Of a DNA stretch of 64,000 nucleotides, positions 61,760 through 64,000 are shown piece after piece. The stretch covers positions 1 through 64,000 of the forward strand of contig CAZXQO010000002.1 of NCBI GenBank assembly GCA_964643075.1, read 5' to 3'. Within the stretch, counting starts at the first letter, position 1; every line of letters begins with the position of its first letter. The notes beneath the pieces were generated by a model. It was not told where the DNA came from. It did no database searches and saw nothing but the letters and a program-made list of their open reading frames with translations. Source of the DNA: Desulfocucumis sp964643075 (GTDB lineage Bacteria > Bacillota > Desulfotomaculia > Desulfotomaculales > Desulfocucumaceae). The position numbers were made by a program, and so were the translations under genes.

Positions 61760-63992
61760 TTGCTACTCTCCATGGAGAAAAACGGAATATCATCGAACTT
61801 GGCAAAAACCTGGATAGCACGCTTCACCAAATTCAAAAGGAATTGCCGCTCGGTTTAGACATTCACCAAGTGGCGAACCAACCTCAAGTGGTGGAAAAAT
61901 CCATTGACGAATTTGTTAAATCCCTGGCGGAAGCAATTATTATTGTACTAATTGTCAGCTTTATCAGTCTAGGCACACGTTCCGGCCGGTCGTCGCTCTT
62001 TCTATTCCGCTGGTTATTGCCGCAGTTTTTGTGGGCATGAGAATTATGGGTATCAACTTGCAAAAAATATCTTTGGGAGCCCTTATCATTGCCCTGGGGC
62101 TGTTGGTAGATGACGCCATTATTGCTATAGAAATGATGGTCGTCAAACTGAATCAAGGCTGGGGCCGGTATAAAGCTGCCTGCTATGCCTATACTGTCAC
62201 TGCTTTCCCAATGCTAACCGGAACGTTGATAACTTGCGCCGGATTCATTCCGGTCGGTTTTTCCAAAGGTAACGCCTCCGAAATGACGGGCAGCATTTTT
62301 TACGTCGTTACGTTGGCTCTTCTTGTATCCTGGATCGTGGCCGCCACAGTCACTCCCTTATTGGGCTATTTGGTGGTTAAAATCAAACCGACAGGAGAAC
62401 AGGTAAACGATATCTACGATACACTATTTTATCGCGCATTCAAGCAGGTCTTAGTATGGTGCTTGCGCCACCGGAAAATTGTGCTGAGCATGACAGCAGC
62501 CTGCTTCATCGCCTCGATCCCGTTGTTGGGACTAGTCAAACAAGAGTTCTTCCCGCCCTCGACCCGTCCAGAACTTATCGTAAGCCTCACGCTGCCGGAA
62601 GGCGCCTCCATGCAGGCAACGGATACAATTGCCGGAGAATTTGCCAGGCGCCTTCAACACAACCCGTTGAATTGTCAATTATAGTTACTATGTGGGAAAA
62701 GGTGCACCTCGGTTTGTATTGCCGTTTGATCCCACTTTCAACAGGAGCAATTTTGCCGAGTTCGTGATTGTGGCTAAAGACATTGATGCCCGGATCGCGC
62801 TATCCTTAAAGATGGATCAATTACTTAAAAAAGAATTCACCAGCGTGAGGGGAAACATTAAAATTCTTCAAACCGGTCCTCCTTCACCCTATCCGGTCAT
62901 GCTCAGGGTCAGTGGTTATGACCATGAAAAAGTCCGCGAGATTGCAGGGAAGGTGCGCACAGCCATGGCTGCAGATCCAAACCTGTATAATATTAATCTT
63001 GACTGGGACGAAAAAAGCAAAGTTTTTCAATTGGAAATTGACCAGGACAAAGCACGTATGTTGGGCATGAGCACGAAAGCGTTAGCCTCCTCCCTCCAGG
63101 CGCAGCTCTCCGGTTCACCGGTTGCCGAATTCCGGGAAAATGATAAAACAATTAAGATGCTATTTCGAATTGACACGAACAATCACAAAGATCTTGCCCA
63201 TATCCAGGACATGAACATTCACATTGGCAACAGAAAATTTGTGCCTTTAGACCAAATCGCTAAAATCAATTATGACGCGGAAGAAGGAATCATCTGGCGA
63301 TACAACCTTAAGCCAACCATTACAGTTCAGGCGAATGTTGCTCCAGGAGTCACGGGTAACGATGTAACCAAAAAAATTTACGATAATCTTAAGGATTTGC
63401 GAGCCACTCTACCGCCTGGCTATAGTATTGATATCGGCGGGACACTGGTAAATAGTATCAAGAGTTCAAGAAATTTACTCGGACCGGTCCCGGTGATGTG
63501 TTTTATTATTATTACTCTACTCATGTTGCAGTTGCAGAGCATTCCCAAAATGGTACTTACTTTGTTAACCGCACCACTGGGGCTCATCGGCGTTAGCATA
63601 GGTCTATTGCTGACAGGGAAGGACATGGGTTTTGTTGTTCAGTTGGGAATCATAGCTCTGTCTGGCATTATTATCCGGACGTAATTTTGATTGACCAAAT
63701 TGATTTACAGCTGAAAGCCGGAGATTCCACATGGAATGCATTTATCAATGCTGCCGTTCACAGATTCCGTCCGATTATGCTAACAGCGACGGCAGCGATT
63801 TTTGGTATGACCCCGCTAGTTTTCAGTGTATTTTGGGGACCCATGGCAGTGGCGATTGCAGCCGGCCTGCTTATCGCAACGATTTTGACGTTGCTGGTTC
63901 TTCCGACTATGTATGCGGCTTGGTATAAAGTGAAACCGGATCAATCAATTCATGCGACTAACCAGGTCGGTTCACCGTTGACAATGGATTAA
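61760..63992 (+). pseudogene. Degraded RND efflux permease
   Basis: Four successive frames together match one AcrB/HAE1-type permease. The N-terminal quarter (TM1 and the first porter loop) is missing. Homology starts near RNIIELGKNLDSTLHQIQKE, breaks after SFISLGTRSG, and continues with IALGLLVDDAIIAIEMMV (proton-relay Asp pair). It breaks again after RLQHNPLNCQL, resumes at YVGKGAPRFVLPFDP, shifts once more near LSGIIIRT, and ends TLLVLPTMYAAWYKVKPD. At least three frameshifts plus 5' truncation make it non-functional. It is not a copy of the intact pump at 6182 (different sequence). Confidence 0.85.
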
Positions 63993-64000
63993 AAGTATTG

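Overview
The window reads as chromosome of an endospore-forming, anaerobic member of the Clostridia, most likely the Peptococcaceae (Desulfotomaculum/Pelotomaculum group). That is an inference from gene content. The evidence is a complete spoIIIA operon, a GerM-like lipoprotein, a YabG-like fragment, [FeFe]-hydrogenase maturases with aspartase, S-layer-homology (SLH) surface proteins, strong GGAGG ribosome sites and frequent TTG/GTG starts. No rRNA, CRISPR array, intact transposase or prophage was seen. There is one tRNA (Leu, CAG). A run of 100 N at 33229-33328 marks an assembly gap inside a repetitive surface-protein gene.

Layout: 0-4 kb, a LivK-like binding protein with copper-amine-oxidase-N modules and an SLH/YcdB-type secreted protein. 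4-9.3 kb, a MerR regulator divergent from an RND efflux pair, with a large palindrome over the efflux promoter. 9.4-18.2 kb, a TPR-like secreted protein, the GerM-like lipoprotein, a CLC chloride channel with a c-di-AMP receptor, a thioredoxin-reductase-like flavoprotein lacking NADPH motifs, a sporulation-type histidine kinase and an HD-GYP c-di-GMP phosphodiesterase. 18.3-23.9 kb, spoIIIAA-AH, invaded by repeats. 24.2-29.5 kb, hydE-aspA-hydF-hydG. 30-37.4 kb, a giant SLH adhesin, a discoidin protein and three mini tail-collar proteins. 37.8-40 kb, an L,D-transpeptidase relic and glutamate dehydrogenase. 40.6-42.3 kb, a c-di-GMP-I riboswitch with terminator ahead of a small operon of two RsoA-like proteins, a 3-TM membrane protein and a sigma region-4 protein. 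42.7-50.2 kb, housekeeping genes (CoA-disulfide reductase/rhodanese, CD1247-like, efp, Xaa-Pro peptidase, aroQ, TldE, DUF3243). 50.4-57.2 kb, DUF3795 proteins, an ECF sigma factor, a two-component system, and MarR, DUF3786 and CGGC proteins. 57.5-61.2 kb, tRNA-Leu and a MoxR/VWA module. 61.8-64 kb, a decayed second RND permease.

How the parts fit: several genes point to nucleotide second-messenger control of development and surface. These are the c-di-GMP phosphodiesterase next to a sporulation kinase and spoIIIA, the c-di-AMP receptor with a chloride channel, and the c-di-GMP riboswitch over a split-sigma-like operon. The last is the best candidate for an undescribed system. A second theme is palindromic elements carrying GGGGAC...GTCCCC. 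At least one has inserted in frame into the signal-peptide region of spoIIIAE with an 8-bp target duplication, and others sit at the stop codons of neighbouring genes.
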